Below, piece by piece: positions 4,793-5,189 of a DNA stretch of 5,189 nucleotides (within the stretch, counting starts at the first letter, position 1; every line of letters starts with the position of its first letter). The notes below the pieces were generated by a model. The model did not search any database. It saw only the letters and a list, made by a program, of their open reading frames with translations, and was not told where the DNA came from. The DNA is from JANMEX01 sp049696015 (GTDB lineage Bacteria; Pseudomonadota; Alphaproteobacteria; Rhizobiales; Rhizobiaceae): contig JBAVTG010000116.1 in assembly GCA_049696015.1 (NCBI GenBank), positions 1 to 5,189 of the forward strand, read 5' to 3'. The translations under genes and the position numbers were made by a program.

Positions 4793-5189
4793 GCGCGGAT
4801 TTGCAAAAGCTGCAGGAGGCAATCCATGCGCGGCTGTCGGCAGACAGCGGGCTCGGGTCGCTGCTGGGCGGGCCGAAGATGTATGACCGCCCGCCAGAGG
4901 GCGCGGCCATGCCATACATCACATACGGCGCGACGCGCACATTCAACGCCGGGACCGCCAGCGAAGAGGCGCGCGAGCATCTGTTTCACTTGCATGTCTG
5001 GTCAAAGACCGGCGGGCGCAAGCAGTGCATGGACGTTATGGAGGCGGCGGAGACAGCACTGCAAACGCTCCCTGCCATATCAGGCGCGATCCGGATTGTT
5101 TCGCTGCGACAGCAGGGCGAGGAGATTGGCTACGAGCCGGACCTGCGCGCCTGGCACGGGATACTGCGGCTGCGGGCGGTGACGGAAGC
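4789..5189 (+). CDS. DUF3168 tail terminator protein, 3' end cut by window (RcGTA g8-like)
   Basis: Reading from ATG 4789 the frame stays open to the last base, giving 133 residues and no stop; the family is usually only slightly longer, so little is missing. AGGAG at 4776-4780 lies 8 bases upstream, and the start overlaps the previous stop as ATGA. DUF3168 proteins end the tail tube and join it to the head closure ring. Supporting stretches are LQEAIHARLSADSGLGSLLG (8-27), the KMYDRPPEGAAMPYITYG segment (30-47), the central strand EHLFHLHVWSKTGGRKQ (63-79) and the late LRAWHGILRLRAVTE strand. The HVWS motif and the P-YI-YG motif are typical. The major tail protein gene would be expected next. 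Confidence 0.9.
   Translation, partial: MSADLQKLQEAIHARLSADSGLGSLLGGPKMYDRPPEGAAMPYITYGATRTFNAGTASEEAREHLFHLHVWSKTGGRKQCMDVMEAAETALQTLPAISGAIRIVSLRQQGEEIGYEPDLRAWHGILRLRAVTE

Overview
The window is a 5.2 kb piece of an HK97-type head-and-connector gene cluster, read entirely on the + strand. The order is portal (3' part only), a small three-helix membrane protein, prohead protease, major capsid protein, gp6-like connector, head-tail adaptor, a 57-residue orphan and a DUF3168 tail terminator (cut by the window end). From the portal onward this order matches genes g3 to g8 of the Rhodobacter capsulatus gene transfer agent (RcGTA). A small gene between portal and protease is also in the place of RcGTA g3.5. 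The GC-rich sequence, the membrane protein (which I recall as DUF6107) and the style of the intergenic repeats point to an alphaproteobacterium, most likely of the Hyphomicrobiales (Rhizobiales). I infer an RcGTA-like element or an old, domesticated prophage. No terminase, lysis, integrase or regulatory gene is in view, so an active prophage cannot be excluded.

Layout: 3-949 holds the end of the portal gene and the membrane protein gene, which overlap by ATGA. 950-1303 has no gene and holds a snap-back palindromic element (A) followed by a composite palindrome (C1). 1304-3230 is the protease-capsid pair, with one base between them. 3231-3711 has no gene and holds two snap-back elements in tandem (B1, B2), an apparent internally deleted copy (B3) and a second composite palindrome (C2). 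3712-5189 is a tight run of four connector and tail genes, each with a good Shine-Dalgarno, spaced 2 bases apart or overlapping by ATGA.

How the genes work together: the portal forms the DNA channel at one capsid vertex. The capsid protein assembles with its N-terminal scaffold-like delta domain, the protease removes that domain, and the gp6-like, gp7-like and DUF3168 proteins stack below the portal to close the head and receive the tail tube. The major tail protein gene would be expected just past the window end.

The part least explained by known phage biology is the repeat content of the two gaps. Both gaps have the same order, snap-back element then composite palindrome, and they bracket the protease-capsid pair. 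The inverted arms of A and B1 can be aligned outward to the very stop codons of the preceding genes and end in TA on both sides. Their helices change sequence while keeping pairing, the single-stranded core stays conserved, and imperfect pairs are nearly all of the kind that become G-U pairs in minus-strand RNA.
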